From assembly GCF_000017565.1 (NCBI RefSeq), contig NC_009719.1, forward strand, positions 62,001 through 126,000: a stretch of DNA of 64,000 bases, read 5' to 3'. A program made the translations under genes and the position numbers. This stretch comes from Parvibaculum lavamentivorans DS-1. Its GTDB lineage: Bacteria > Pseudomonadota > Alphaproteobacteria > Parvibaculales > Parvibaculaceae. Below the pieces are notes generated by a model, which was given only the letters and a program-made list of their open reading frames with translations, did not search any database and was not told the DNA's origin. Of this stretch, positions 52,688 through 62,319 are shown piece after piece (the first letter of the stretch is position 1; the number at the start of each line of letters is the position of its first letter).

Positions 52688-55627
52688 GTGGCAAGCGGCA
52701 AGGCGGAAACGGCAATGGCGGAAAAGACCGGAAGAGCACTGAAAAAAGGCGACCATCTCTTCCTGGTGGATGGTTCGGGCTATATTTTCCGCGCCTATCA
52801 TGCCCTCCCGCCGCTGACGCGGAAATCGGACGGCATGCCGGTCGGCGCCGTCGCCGGCTTCTGCAACATGCTCTACAAGCTCATCGAGGACACCAAGGAC
52901 GAGTTCGAGCCGACGCATCTCGCCGTCATTTTCGACGCCGCCGCCAAGACCTTCCGCAACGACATCTACCCCGAATACAAGGCCAATCGTGTCGAGCCGT
53001 CGGAAGACCTGCGCCCGCAATTCGCGCTTGTGCGCGACGCGACCCGCGCCTTCGGTGTCCCCTGCATCGAGAAGAAGGGCTACGAGGCCGACGACATCAT
53101 CGCCACCTATGCGCGCCTCGCGCATGAAGCGGGCGCCCGCGTCACCATCGTCTCCTCCGACAAGGATCTGATGCAGCTCGTGAACGACAATGTCGACATG
53201 CTCGATACCATGAAGCTGAAGACAATCGCGCGCGAACAGGTAATCGAGAAATTCGGCGTGCCGCCGGAAAAGGTCGTCGATGTGCAGGCACTGGCGGGCG
53301 ACTCCACCGACAACGTTCCCGGCGTCCCCGGCATCGGTATCAAGACCGCGGCCCAGCTCATCGGCGAATATGGCGATCTCGAAACGCTGCTCGCCCGCGC
53401 CGGAGAGATCAAGCAGCAGAAGCGCCGCGAAAACCTTATCGAATTTGCCGAGCAGGCCCGCATCTCCCGCCGTCTTGTCGAGCTCGACAATAACGTCCCC
53501 CTCGAAGAGCCGCTTGAGGGCATGGGCGTCCGCGAGCCCGATCCTGAAACGCTGATCGGCTTCTTCAAGGACATGGAATTCAACACGCTGACGCGCCGCG
53601 TCGGCGAGCGTTTCAACATCGACGTCGACGCCATTCCCGCTGCCGGAAAGCATGCCCTCATTACCGATGGCGCGCTCGCTGCCCCCGCGGGCGAGGAGCC
53701 GAAAAAGGAAAAGCAGACGGTCGCGCGCACCGCACGGGGCGGCACGCCGGGTGCAGTTCCGAAGGGCATCGACGCGGATTTCAACGATGCGAATTATGTT
53801 GCGGTAACGGCGCTTGCCGATCTCGACGAGTGGATCGCGCGCGCCCGCGAGCAGGGCTTCCTCGCCGTCGATACGGAGACGGACAGCCTCTTCCCGATGC
53901 AGGCGCGCCTTGTTGGCGTCTCCCTTTCGCTGCTGCCCGGCGAGGCCTGTTACATCCCGCTGCAGCATGGCGCTGGCGGCGGCCTCGACTTCGCGGATGC
54001 CGGTGGCCAGCCGCAAATTCCGCTTAAGGAGGCTATCGCCCGCCTGAAACCGCTGCTTGAGGATCCTTCCATCCTGAAGATCGGTCAGAACCTGAAATTC
54101 GACATGACGGTCCTGCGTCAGCATGGCATCCAATTGAAAGGTCTCGACGACACGATGCTCATGTCCTACGCGCTCGACGCAGGCGTGCATGGCCACGGCA
54201 TGGACGAATTGTCGGAACTGCATCTCGGCCACAAGCCGATTTCCTTCGCGGAAGTCGCGGGCAAGGGCAAGGCGCAGATCACCTTCGACCAGGTGCCGGT
54301 GGACCGCGCCACCGCCTATGCCGCCGAAGATGCCGACGTCACACTCCGCCTCTGGCATATCCTGAAGCCGCGCCTCGTCGCGGAGCGTCGCGTTACTGTT
54401 TATGAAACGCTGGAGCGTCCGCTCGTTTCCGTTCTCGCGGAAATGGAGCGAGCCGGCGTCAAGGTCGACAAGGCGGTGCTCGCGCGCCTCTCCGGCGATT
54501 TTTCGCAGAAGATGGCGCAATATGAGGATGAGATCTACGAGCTTGCCGGCGAACGCTTCAATATCGGCTCGCCGAAACAGCTCGGCGAAATCCTCTTCGA
54601 CAAGCAAAGCCTCGAAGGCGGCCGCAAAACCAAGACCGGCGCCTGGTCGACCGACGCCGACACGCTTGAGGCGCTGGCCGCGAAAGGCCATGAGCTGCCG
54701 CAGCGCGTGCTCGACTGGCGCGGGCTTTCCAAGCTGAAAAGCACCTATACGGATGCACTCCCTGAATATATCAACCCCGAGACCGGCCGCATCCACACCT
54801 GCTACTCGCTCGCCTCGACATCGACCGGCCGCCTCGCGTCAACCGAGCCGAACCTGCAGAACATTCCCGTGCGCACGGAAGACGGCCGGAAAATCAGAAC
54901 GGCCTTTGTCGCCGAGAAGGGAAATCTTCTCATCTCCGCCGACTACAGCCAGATCGAGTTGCGCCTCCTCGCCCATATCGCGGATATCGAGGCGCTGAAG
55001 AAGGCCTTTGCCGAAGGTCTCGATATTCATGCGATGACGGCATCGGAAATGTTCGGCGTGCCCATCGAGGGCATGGAGTCTTCCGTTCGCCGCCGCGCCA
55101 AGGCCATCAATTTCGGCATCATCTACGGCATATCCGCCTTCGGCCTGGCCAACCAGCTCGGCATCCCGCGGCAGGAGGCGGGAGAATATATCGATCGCTA
55201 CTTCAAGCGTTTCCCCGGCATCCGCGCCTATATGGACGACACCCGGGATTTCGCTCACAAGAACGGTTATGTCGAAACGATCTTCGGCCGCCGCATTCAC
55301 CTCCCCGCGATCAATTCTAAGAATCCCGCGGAGAAAAGCTTCATGGAGCGCGCCGCCATCAACGCGCCGATTCAGGGCTCGGCCGCCGACATCATCCGCC
55401 GCGCCATGATCCGCATGCCGCAGGCATTGGCGGATGCGAAGCTCGCCGCGCGGATGCTGCTGCAGGTTCATGACGAATTGATTTTCGAAGTGCCGGAAAA
55501 GGAAGCCGAGAAGACGAGCAAGGTGGTGTCGCGCATCATGTCGGATGCCGCCGCGCCCGCCGTGGCGCTGACTGTGCCGCTCGATGTCGATGCCCGTGCC
55601 GCGAAAAACTGGGACGAGGCGCATTAG
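52688..55627 (+). CDS. polA: DNA polymerase I
   Basis: 979 residues from GTG 52688 (AAAGGCAGGG upstream; ATG 52715 is an alternative). N-terminal 5'-3' exonuclease (LFLVDGSGYIFRAYHALPP, EADDIIATYAR, TDNVPGVPGIGIKTAAQLI). A 3'-5' exonuclease with intact acidic motif AVDTETDSL and later YAAEDADVTLRLW. Polymerase domain with motif A SADYSQIELR (Asp752), motif B RRRAKAINFGIIYG and motif C QVHDELIFE (His928-Asp929). All three activities appear intact. It acts in Okazaki-fragment processing and repair. It is monocistronic and divergent from the ABC gene. Confidence 0.98.
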   Translation: MASGKAETAMAEKTGRALKKGDHLFLVDGSGYIFRAYHALPPLTRKSDGMPVGAVAGFCNMLYKLIEDTKDEFEPTHLAVIFDAAAKTFRNDIYPEYKANRVEPSEDLRPQFALVRDATRAFGVPCIEKKGYEADDIIATYARLAHEAGARVTIVSSDKDLMQLVNDNVDMLDTMKLKTIAREQVIEKFGVPPEKVVDVQALAGDSTDNVPGVPGIGIKTAAQLIGEYGDLETLLARAGEIKQQKRRENLIEFAEQARISRRLVELDNNVPLEEPLEGMGVREPDPETLIGFFKDMEFNTLTRRVGERFNIDVDAIPAAGKHALITDGALAAPAGEEPKKEKQTVARTARGGTPGAVPKGIDADFNDANYVAVTALADLDEWIARAREQGFLAVDTETDSLFPMQARLVGVSLSLLPGEACYIPLQHGAGGGLDFADAGGQPQIPLKEAIARLKPLLEDPSILKIGQNLKFDMTVLRQHGIQLKGLDDTMLMSYALDAGVHGHGMDELSELHLGHKPISFAEVAGKGKAQITFDQVPVDRATAYAAEDADVTLRLWHILKPRLVAERRVTVYETLERPLVSVLAEMERAGVKVDKAVLARLSGDFSQKMAQYEDEIYELAGERFNIGSPKQLGEILFDKQSLEGGRKTKTGAWSTDADTLEALAAKGHELPQRVLDWRGLSKLKSTYTDALPEYINPETGRIHTCYSLASTSTGRLASTEPNLQNIPVRTEDGRKIRTAFVAEKGNLLISADYSQIELRLLAHIADIEALKKAFAEGLDIHAMTASEMFGVPIEGMESSVRRRAKAINFGIIYGISAFGLANQLGIPRQEAGEYIDRYFKRFPGIRAYMDDTRDFAHKNGYVETIFGRRIHLPAINSKNPAEKSFMERAAINAPIQGSAADIIRRAMIRMPQALADAKLAARMLLQVHDELIFEVPEKEAEKTSKVVSRIMSDAAAPAVALTVPLDVDARAAKNWDEAH

Positions 55628-55697
55628 CAAAATCCCATAACCATGGAACTCTGACGCAGAGCCGCGCGTTCTTTCCCCACAGATGGAGGTAAATACC

Positions 55698-55991
55698 TTG
55701 TCTAATCCGGATAAGAACCACGAGAGCCAGATCGATAAAAAAACAAAGGTCGATGAGGCTCAGAAGGAGACTTTCCCCGCTTCCGATCCCCCCGCTTGGA
55801 CGAGCGGGGTGGCGTCTGCGGAGGAAGATGCGAAAAGAGCCGTCAGGAAGGCTGAGGAAGCTGAAAGAGAGCGCAAGCATCGTGAAGACGATGTCGATGA
55901 GACGCTCGATGAAAGCTTCCCAGCTTCCGATCCGCCCTCATGGAACGGTACTCATGCGGGCGATGGGCACGACCCCTCCCAGAAGAAATAA
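55698..55991 (+). CDS. small acidic protein with two FPASDPP motifs
   Basis: 97 residues from TTG 55698, which sits seven bases after a perfect GGAGGT; ATG 55683 would overlap that site. The chain is highly charged and probably disordered. It has two copies of the motif E-(T/S)-FPASDPP-(A/S)-W (near residues 25-35 and 75-85), separated by a charged helix (EEDAKRAVRKAEEAERERKHRE). The FPASDPP-W motif occurs in many small uncharacterised bacterial proteins, usually once; a tandem form is less usual. Lysine- and acid-rich composition recalls small stress proteins. Function unknown. Confidence 0.75.
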   Translation: MSNPDKNHESQIDKKTKVDEAQKETFPASDPPAWTSGVASAEEDAKRAVRKAEEAERERKHREDDVDETLDESFPASDPPSWNGTHAGDGHDPSQKK

Positions 55992-56016
55992 CGCCTCATA
56001 GGCGGTGCGGCCAAAC

Positions 56017-56044
56017 GGCCCGGAAGGTTTCAACCTTCCGGGCC
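56017..56044. terminator. hairpin between convergent genes
   Basis: GGCCCGGAAGGTT (56017-56029) and AACCTTCCGGGCC (56032-56044) are a perfect 13-bp inverted repeat with almost no loop. There is no T run; it probably ends both convergent transcripts. Confidence 0.7.
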
Positions 56045-56051
56045 TCGCCGT

Positions 56052-56792
56052 TCAGGCTGCGAGCGTCAGCGCGATTCGCTGCGGCTGCCTCTTCGCCGCA
56101 TAGAGTTCGCCCATGCGGTCCATGTGCCGCAAGAGATTGTCGTGGCGGAGCGCGGCGTCCTTGAGCGGGCTTGGAAGCTCCGGCCCGGCAATATTGACGA
56201 GATAGGCGAACACGGTCGCATCCGCGAGCGTTGGGATATCGCCGAAGAAGAAAGGCTTGTCCCCCAGCAGGGTGGCAAGAGCCGCAAGGTCCTTCGCGCC
56301 GAGCTCATAGATTTCTTCCGCGCTGTGTCGCCCAATGCCCTGGGCGTGAAGCGCGGCGCGCATCTGCTTTCGCGCCATGCGCGGCACGATCAGGGAGAGC
56401 GGAAAGGGAAGCCCGCCGAAATAACACTGCCTGGTGACCCGCCAGTTCGCCTCATCCATCCAGCGGCTGTGAAGAAGAACCCAGTAAAGCCGCTCATCCA
56501 GCATCTGATGCAGCATATGCGACTGTGCCCGCTCGCCATCGCTCAATGACCTGTCGAGATCGACGCCAAGCCGCTCTTTCAGGTGATAGAGAATGAGCGC
56601 CGAGTCGCCGATGCGCTGGTCCTCGATCTCGATAAAGGGCAGCTTTCCCTTCGGCCCGTTGGCGGGATTCGTATTGTACCAGACCCGGTGCGGAACCCCG
56701 GCAAGACGCAGCGCCGTCTCCAGTTTCACGCAGAGTGGGCTCGGATTGGGCGTGCCCTTCAGGCTCGCCGGAAAAATGTGAAGGCGGATCAT
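56052..56792 (-). CDS. glutathione S-transferase-like protein
   Basis: 246 residues. Thioredoxin-like N-terminal domain: SPLCVKLETALRLAGVPHRV, GKLPFIEIEDQRIGDSALILYHL (cis-Pro and the SNAIL/DSA-type glutathione site). The helical C-terminal domain has PFFFGDIPTLADATVFAYL, the usual N-capping box. The long middle (DERLYWVLLHSRWMDEANW) is like the failed-axon-connections/metaxin-type GST group. Substrate unknown. Divergent from a YafY-type regulator across a palindromic operator. Confidence 0.88.
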   Translation of the reverse strand: MIRLHIFPASLKGTPNPSPLCVKLETALRLAGVPHRVWYNTNPANGPKGKLPFIEIEDQRIGDSALILYHLKERLGVDLDRSLSDGERAQSHMLHQMLDERLYWVLLHSRWMDEANWRVTRQCYFGGLPFPLSLIVPRMARKQMRAALHAQGIGRHSAEEIYELGAKDLAALATLLGDKPFFFGDIPTLADATVFAYLVNIAGPELPSPLKDAALRHDNLLRHMDRMGELYAAKRQPQRIALTLAA

Positions 56793-56832
56793 GGCAGCTC
56801 TCCGTTGTTGGACGGATACCGTTATGCTGACA

Positions 56833-56860
56833 CACTACTGACAGCATGCCGTCAGCAGTG
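56833..56860. promoter_or_regulatory. 28-bp palindromic operator between GST and YafY-type regulator
   Basis: CACT-A-CTGAC-A-GCATGC-C-GTCAG-C-AGTG: a 28-bp dyad broken only at four symmetric positions, centred in the 103-base gap between divergent genes. It is the likely binding site of the adjacent WYL/YafY regulator. Confidence 0.7.
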
Positions 56861-56895
56861 ATCTGCGATGGTGGGCTTGCTGGATGGAGGGTCCC

Positions 56896-57618
56896 ATGCG
56901 ACGTGCCGACCGCCTTTTCGACATCATCGAATTTCTTCGCCGCAACAAGCGGGTGGTGACGGCGCAGGAGCTTGCCGAAAAGCTCGAAGTCTCCGTCCGC
57001 ACCATCTACCGCGATGTAGCCGACCTGCAGGCGAGCCGCGTGCCGATAGAGGGCGAGGCGGGCCTCGGCTATGTCTTGCGATCCGGCTATGAGTTGCCGC
57101 CCCTGATGTTCACCGAAGATGAGATCGAGGCTCTCGTCTTCGGCGCGCGCATGGTCCGCGCCTGGGGTGACGCCGCCTTTACCCATGCCGCCGATGCCGC
57201 GGTCGCAAAGATAAGAGCGGTACTGCCCGAACGGCTGGAGCGCATTGCCGCCGCAACGCATGTCACCGTCGCGCCGGGCCGCACCAACCAGAAGGATGGC
57301 TACAGCCGCCACCTCTCTCCCGTTCGCCGTGCGATCCGCGAACGGCGCAAGCTGTCCATCGACTACGAGGCGCTCTCGGGCGAGAAATCCCGGCGCGTCC
57401 TGCGTCCGCTCGGTCTCGCTTTCTTCGGGCCTTTCTGGATCCTCGCCGCCTGGTGCGAAAAGCGCGAGGACTTCCGCACTTTCCGCATCGAGCGTATCGG
57501 GGCATTGAAAGTCACTGACGACATATTCAGGGACGAGAAGGGCAAGACGATGGAAGACTTCGTCTCCCGCCCGAGCGAAGCATCCTATAGCGGCCTTCCT
57601 CAGCCCCACGCGGATTGA
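56896..57618 (+). CDS. YafY-type (HTH_11/WYL) transcriptional regulator
   Basis: 240 residues from ATG 56896, four bases after GGAGGG; the ATG at 56884 overlaps that site. N-terminal winged helix MRRADRLFDIIEFLRRN, TAQELAEKLEVSVRTIYRDVADLQASRVPI (read in parts). The C-terminal WYL-like domain has LSIDYEALSGEKSRRVLRPLGLAFFGPFWILAAWC (in parts) and FRTFRIERI; the WYL triad reads WIL here. Such proteins sense small ligands or nucleic acids. It probably controls the divergent glutathione transferase. Confidence 0.9.
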   Translation: MRRADRLFDIIEFLRRNKRVVTAQELAEKLEVSVRTIYRDVADLQASRVPIEGEAGLGYVLRSGYELPPLMFTEDEIEALVFGARMVRAWGDAAFTHAADAAVAKIRAVLPERLERIAAATHVTVAPGRTNQKDGYSRHLSPVRRAIRERRKLSIDYEALSGEKSRRVLRPLGLAFFGPFWILAAWCEKREDFRTFRIERIGALKVTDDIFRDEKGKTMEDFVSRPSEASYSGLPQPHAD

Positions 57619-57631
57619 TGAAAAAGAAAAA

Positions 57632-57653
57632 GCCCGGACGTTGCCGTCCGGGC
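57632..57653. terminator. bidirectional terminator between regulator and pckA
   Basis: GCCCGGACG (57632-57640) / CGTCCGGGC (57645-57653) with TTGC loop. Followed by a T-rich run on the minus strand (complement of AAAAAGAAAAA) for pckA and CCTTT on the plus strand. Confidence 0.8.
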
Positions 57654-57677
57654 CTTTCCGTTCGTATGAAGCGTCGC

Positions 57678-59291
<1,614 letters not shown>

Positions 59292-59738
59292 GCTGCTCTC
59301 CTCGTGGTCCTGTTCGGCCCGCGCGGGCCTTATACTCGTTTGTTGCCTGCCGCCGCCGCCTCTCGCGGACAAGGGCCGAAGTCTATCACGGTCGTGCCGT
59401 TCCGGCAGGACGCCGCCTGAGGCGGGTATGCGAAAGCAACTTTCGCCGGAAATTAAAGCAAAAGCGGGGCCAGCGCCCTTTCAGGCAGGCCCGCGCCGTG
59501 AAATTTCGGCGTCAACATAGTTCCGGGCCCTGAAGGGCGCAACCGCTTTGCGACCCGCTTGCAAAGGGTGCGGCGAAGCGCCCTTTCCGGCGCCCGGCGG
59601 TAAGGTTTTCTCCCGGTTTTCCGCCATCCCGCGCCGCCCGCCTGGGCGGGAGGAGGCGGAAAAACCGGTAAATGCCGTCCATCTCCCGTCCGGCGCCCCG
59701 GAACCTGCCGCAATTTGCGGCAGGCGGGTGGGGCAAGG
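59292..59738. other. intergenic region between M20 peptidase and pckA
   Basis: 447 bases. Open frames here lack any ribosome site or motif. The main feature is the nested inverted repeat at 59533-59585, listed separately. The pckA promoter should lie within the 200 bases before 59291. Confidence 0.5.
59533..59585. repeat. long nested inverted repeat
   Basis: Outer arms AAGGGCGC (59533-59540) / GCGCCCTT (59578-59585) enclose inner arms CTTTGC / GCAAAG. The transcript could fold into a single long stem. It may end the M20 peptidase transcript or be a dispersed repeat. Confidence 0.55.
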
Positions 59739-61232
59739 TCAGTCCCGGTCGGTCGCGTCCATCGTTTCCATCAGCCTGATATAAAAGGCCACCGCCTCGC
59801 CCATATTGGCCACCGATACCCGCTCATTGGTGCCATGGAACCGCGCCATGTCCTCCGGCCCCATATGAATGGGAATGAAGCGGAACACATTGTCCGTGAT
59901 CGGCAGGTAATGGCGGGAATCCGTGCCGCCGACGACCAGATAGGGCGCCGTGATCGTCCCCGGGAAGCTTTCCCCGATGACGCGGGTGATGAGCTTGTAG
60001 CCGTCGCCCTCCATGTTCGACACGACCGACGCTTCCCTCACGCCCTCGAGCGGTTCGATCGAAACCTCGGGGTCGTCCACCGCCTCGCGCACATGCGCCA
60101 GTACGCTCTCGGCCGTGTCGCGCGGATGAATGCGGAAATTCACCACCGCGCGCGCTTCCGGCGGCAATACGTTTTCCTTCACACCGCCCGAGATGATCGT
60201 CGGGGCGATTGTGGTCTGCAGCTGCGCCGCGCTCGTCTCGCTTCCCTGCATCACCCGGCGCACCACCGGCTCGAACAGCCACAAATTGGCATAGACCATC
60301 CGCTGCATGAACGGCACGGCAGGTGCGAGCCCCTCGATCATGCCGCGCGTCGCGCCGTCGACGCGTGCTTCGAGCGGATTGTTGCCGATCCTCTCTATGG
60401 CGCGTGCAAGCCTGCCGATGGCGGTCTGCGCGGCGGGCGAGGGCATCGAGGAGTGCCCGCCTTTCGAATAAGCCACGATGTCGAGCGAGATAGATCCCTT
60501 CTCCGCCACACCGATCATCGCCACCGGCGCGTTCACGCCCGGCAGCAATCCTTGCCCGATCACGCCGCCTTCATCCTTCACCCAGGCAAGCCGCACGCCG
60601 CGTTCCTGCAGTAGCCCGGCCAGCGCCTTGTTGCCTTCGCCGCCGCCGATTTCCTCGTCATGGCCGAACGCGAACATGATCGTGCGCGCCGGCTGAAAGC
60701 CTCGCGCCGCCAGCATCTCGGCCGCCTCGACCATCGCGATCAGTGAGCCCTTGTTGTCGATCGTGCCGCGTCCCCAGACATAGCCGTCCGCGATCGCGCC
60801 GGAGAAGGGCGGGTGCTCCCACTGATCCTCCGTCCCCGGAGCAATCGGCACCACGTCGATATGCGACATCATGAGGACGGGGTCGAGCGAGGCATCGCTC
60901 CCCTGCCACGTATAGAAGAGCGTGTGCCCGCCGACGATTTCGCGCGAGGTTGCGCCGGTGAAGGCGGGGTAGGTCTCGTCCATCCAGTCGCGGAAGCCGG
61001 TGAAGGCCTCGGCGGAGCGCGCGACGGCCGCCGCATCCGCGCCGCGCTGGTGGGAAATCGTCTCGAACTGCACGGCTTCGGACAGGCGCTGCGCCGCCCG
61101 TTCCGCGTCTATTGTCGCGGCTGCGCCCGCTTCTCCCGGCGTCACCACCGGGACCATCAGCGTCCTCACGACGATAATGGCCACCAGAAGAAGGAAAAGC
61201 CCCCCGAGCCCGAGCAGAATGCGCTTCAGCAT
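59739..61232 (-). CDS. membrane-anchored M20-family carboxypeptidase/deacylase
   Basis: 497 residues from ATG 61232, after GGGGGA. A longer frame to 61388 is Arg/Gly-rich and unlikely. N-terminal membrane anchor [19 protein letters not shown]. Metallopeptidase motifs: MMSHIDVVP (His, Asp), [10 protein letters not shown] (second Asp), FGHDEEIGG (Glu-Glu), HSSMP dimerisation His, and VGGTDSRHY (C-terminal His). This matches the carboxypeptidase-S/PM20D1-like M20 branch, which handles N-acyl amino acids or dipeptides. The catalytic domain should be periplasmic. Confidence 0.9.
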   Translation of the reverse strand: MLKRILLGLGGLFLLLVAIIVVRTLMVPVVTPGEAGAAATIDAERAAQRLSEAVQFETISHQRGADAAAVARSAEAFTGFRDWMDETYPAFTGATSREIVGGHTLFYTWQGSDASLDPVLMMSHIDVVPIAPGTEDQWEHPPFSGAIADGYVWGRGTIDNKGSLIAMVEAAEMLAARGFQPARTIMFAFGHDEEIGGGEGNKALAGLLQERGVRLAWVKDEGGVIGQGLLPGVNAPVAMIGVAEKGSISLDIVAYSKGGHSSMPSPAAQTAIGRLARAIERIGNNPLEARVDGATRGMIEGLAPAVPFMQRMVYANLWLFEPVVRRVMQGSETSAAQLQTTIAPTIISGGVKENVLPPEARAVVNFRIHPRDTAESVLAHVREAVDDPEVSIEPLEGVREASVVSNMEGDGYKLITRVIGESFPGTITAPYLVVGGTDSRHYLPITDNVFRFIPIHMGPEDMARFHGTNERVSVANMGEAVAFYIRLMETMDATDRD

Positions 61233-61572
61233 GTGTCCCCCGAATTTTCTTTTTTGGCCCGCTTCCCGCCCCGGGGCGCGGCCGTCCGGCCGTGTTATCG
61301 CCCGCCGCACCCGATGTTCCAAGCTCTTATGGCTGCGGCCCGCTCGCCGCCTTTCCGGTCCCCCGCCTGTATTATGGCCAGCCCACATGGCGCTCCGGTC
61401 TCCAACCCCTTATACTGCCGCCACATTTTGGGCCAAAAGCATACCTAAGCCTCAACGCCAGCTGGGCGGCGTCTTCAGAGCGGGGTATGTCATGCAAGAG
61501 GTCCGGAACGAGCCAAGTGAGGAGGGCCCGGAACGACCGGCGGGCCTGGAGAGTCAAAAGGGACAGGGGCCA
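61233..61572. other. intergenic region upstream of chvI
   Basis: 340 bases between the divergent peptidase and chvI. In-frame start codons upstream of 61573 (for example 61492) would add an untypical N-terminal tail. No clear operator or promoter was identified. Confidence 0.45.
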
Positions 61573-62274
61573 ATGCCGACCATCGCGCTGGTGGACGACG
61601 ACCGCAATATTCTGACTTCGGTGAGCATCGCGCTCGAGGCCGAGGGCTACCACGTTCAAACCTATACGGATGGCGCCGCCGCGCTGGCCGGTCTTGCCGC
61701 CAATCCGCCGGATGTCGCCGTTTTCGACATCAAGATGCCGCGCATGGATGGCATGGAGCTGCTGCGCCGCCTGCGCCAGAAGTCGGATCTCCCGGTCATC
61801 TTCCTCACCTCGAAGGATGACGAGATCGACGAGCTTTTCGGCCTCAAGATGGGCGCCGACGATTATATCCGCAAACCCTTCTCCCAGCGCCTGCTGGTCG
61901 AGCGCGTGAAGGCGGTGCTCCGCCGTGCCGCGCCCAAGGCCGAGGGCCCGCCCGCCGAGGGCGCGGTCAATCAGGTGATGGAGCGCGGCAAGCTGGTGCT
62001 CGACCCCGAGCGCCACACCTGCACCTGGGAAGAAAAACCCGTCGTTCTCACCGTCACTGAATTCCTGATCCTGCAGGCGCTCGCGCAGCGGCCCGGCTAT
62101 GTGAAGAGCCGCGACTCGTTGATGGACGCCGCCTATGACGATCAGGTCTATGTCGACGACCGCACCATCGACAGCCACATCAAGCGGCTTCGCAAGAAGT
62201 TCAAGGAAGTCGACGATGCCTTCGACGCGATCGAGACGCTTTACGGCGTTGGCTATCGCTATCGCGAAGCCTGA
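61573..62274 (+). CDS. chvI: response regulator ChvI
   Basis: 233 residues from ATG 61573. [22 protein letters not shown] is the typical ChvI N-terminus. Receiver phospho-acceptor Asp52 ([13 protein letters not shown]), switch [21 protein letters not shown], Lys101. The C-terminal winged helix has [22 protein letters not shown] and [16 protein letters not shown]. With ChvG it forms the acid/envelope-stress two-component system essential in many Rhizobiales. chvG follows 45 bases downstream. Confidence 0.96.
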   Translation: MPTIALVDDDRNILTSVSIALEAEGYHVQTYTDGAAALAGLAANPPDVAVFDIKMPRMDGMELLRRLRQKSDLPVIFLTSKDDEIDELFGLKMGADDYIRKPFSQRLLVERVKAVLRRAAPKAEGPPAEGAVNQVMERGKLVLDPERHTCTWEEKPVVLTVTEFLILQALAQRPGYVKSRDSLMDAAYDDQVYVDDRTIDSHIKRLRKKFKEVDDAFDAIETLYGVGYRYREA

Positions 62275-62319
62275 ATGCCGAAGAGCACCCGTGAGGGCGC
62301 GGGAGGCCGGTGACAGATC

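Noticed and set aside
52664-54796. 710-codon open frame antisense to polA
   Set aside because: It lies wholly opposite polA, which has every polymerase motif. The antisense translation has no recognisable domain.
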